From an uncultured Oscillospiraceae bacterium (GTDB lineage: Bacteria; Bacillota; Clostridia; Oscillospirales; Oscillospiraceae): a DNA stretch of 11,891 nt. Under the pieces are notes generated by a model that saw only the letters and a list, made by a program, of their open reading frames with translations, was not told the origin of the DNA and did not search any database. The position numbers and the translations under genes are program-made. Below, piece by piece: positions 11,624-11,891 of the stretch. Location: contig CAKTHQ010000051.1 of assembly GCA_934565415.1 (NCBI GenBank), positions 1 to 11,891 of the forward strand, given 5' to 3'. How positions within the stretch are numbered: position 1 is the first letter of the stretch; the number at the start of each line of letters is the position of its first letter.

Positions 11624-11891
11624 AAATAAGAATTTAGCGGGGTAAACAGAGTGTTACTGTTACCGTGCAAAACTACAAAACTCCTGCGTCGCTGCGAGCC
11701 AGCGCGCACGCTGGCGTGGCAGCCCCCCGGTTGAACGTACAACCTGACCGCATCAGAGGTAAGCCCTCTCCTGCTGGAGAGGGCAGGAGCTGCTCGCCTT
11801 TGGCGCTCTATACGACCGGGGGGTTGCCACACCAGTCTGCGGACTGGTTCGCAACGACGCTACATTATTTTACAGCTCTAAATTCTTATTT
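11624..11891. mobile_element. MITE-like non-autonomous element with nested inverted repeats
   Basis: Outer ends AAATAAGAATTTAG (11624-11637) and CTAAATTCTTATTT (11878-11891) are perfect 14-bp inverted repeats; the right end coincides with the window edge. Inner 45-bp arms (11686-11730 and 11816-11860) are inverted with 37 of 45 matches. Each inner arm holds its own 7-bp hairpin with loop CGCA or TGCG (11698-11715 and 11831-11848). The centre has CCCTCTCC-TGCT-GGAGAGGG (11764-11783). It has no coding capacity for a transposase. A TA target duplication is possible (TA at 11622-11623) but the right flank is not visible. The core is shared with 3568-3612. Confidence 0.8.

Noticed and set aside
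11452..11832. 126-codon version of the second microprotein
   Set aside because: The extension is translated mobile-element DNA; the ATG at 11610 has an AGGAGG site immediately upstream.
1..11891. CRISPR array, tRNA or rRNA genes
   Set aside because: No regularly spaced direct repeats, no cloverleaf with a T-arm GGTTCRA pattern and no rRNA-like sequence were seen; the short rRNA-like GTGGGAGG motifs belong to the L1-binding leaders.

Overview
The window reads as chromosomal DNA from an anaerobic Clostridia-class Firmicute, most likely Oscillospiraceae/Ruminococcaceae-like. This is inferred from moderately high GC, strong AGGAGG ribosome sites, consensus sigma-A promoters, a Firmicutes-type rpmG-secE-nusG-rplK-rplA / rplJ-rplL arrangement, a sporulation sigma-K fragment, and many GC-rich intergenic hairpin repeats. 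No database search was possible, so family names rest on sequence recognition.

Layout. Positions 1-2200 read mainly leftward: the first codons of a MerR-family gene with a 19-bp-spacer MerR-type promoter, a 5' fragment of sigK that stops inside region 2, a sparse stretch, then a two-gene unit (MerR-like regulator and a DUF6591-like protein) preceded by two strong inverted repeats and a possible 44-codon ORF. 2450-3551 is a rightward ArsR-type regulator plus nitroreductase pair. 3557-3830 is repeat DNA. ruvX runs leftward at 3843-4259.

The core is translation/transcription machinery. A consensus promoter drives rpmG-secE-nusG-rplK-rplA, with two intergenic RNA elements resembling the L1-binding site of 23S rRNA, before rplK and before rplA. 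A terminator, a second consensus promoter and an L10 leader then introduce rplJ-rplL, which ends at a terminator with no rpoB following.

From 8100 to the end is accessory DNA. A polytopic membrane protein of unknown function faces, tail to tail, a 51-aa single-pass protein. A DUF2975 / small HTH / DUF4173-like operon then faces a second, 52-aa protein of the same kind. Both microproteins carry the sodium-pump decarboxylase beta-subunit signature GIIGGADGPT but none of the rest of that protein. In their shared 19-residue block 17 residues are identical while 11 of those 17 codons differ synonymously, which argues for selection on the peptide. Upstream of the second one is a MITE-like element of at least 268 bp whose internal hairpins show compensatory changes. 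A half copy of its core lies near 3570. The microproteins are the best candidate here for an undescribed system.
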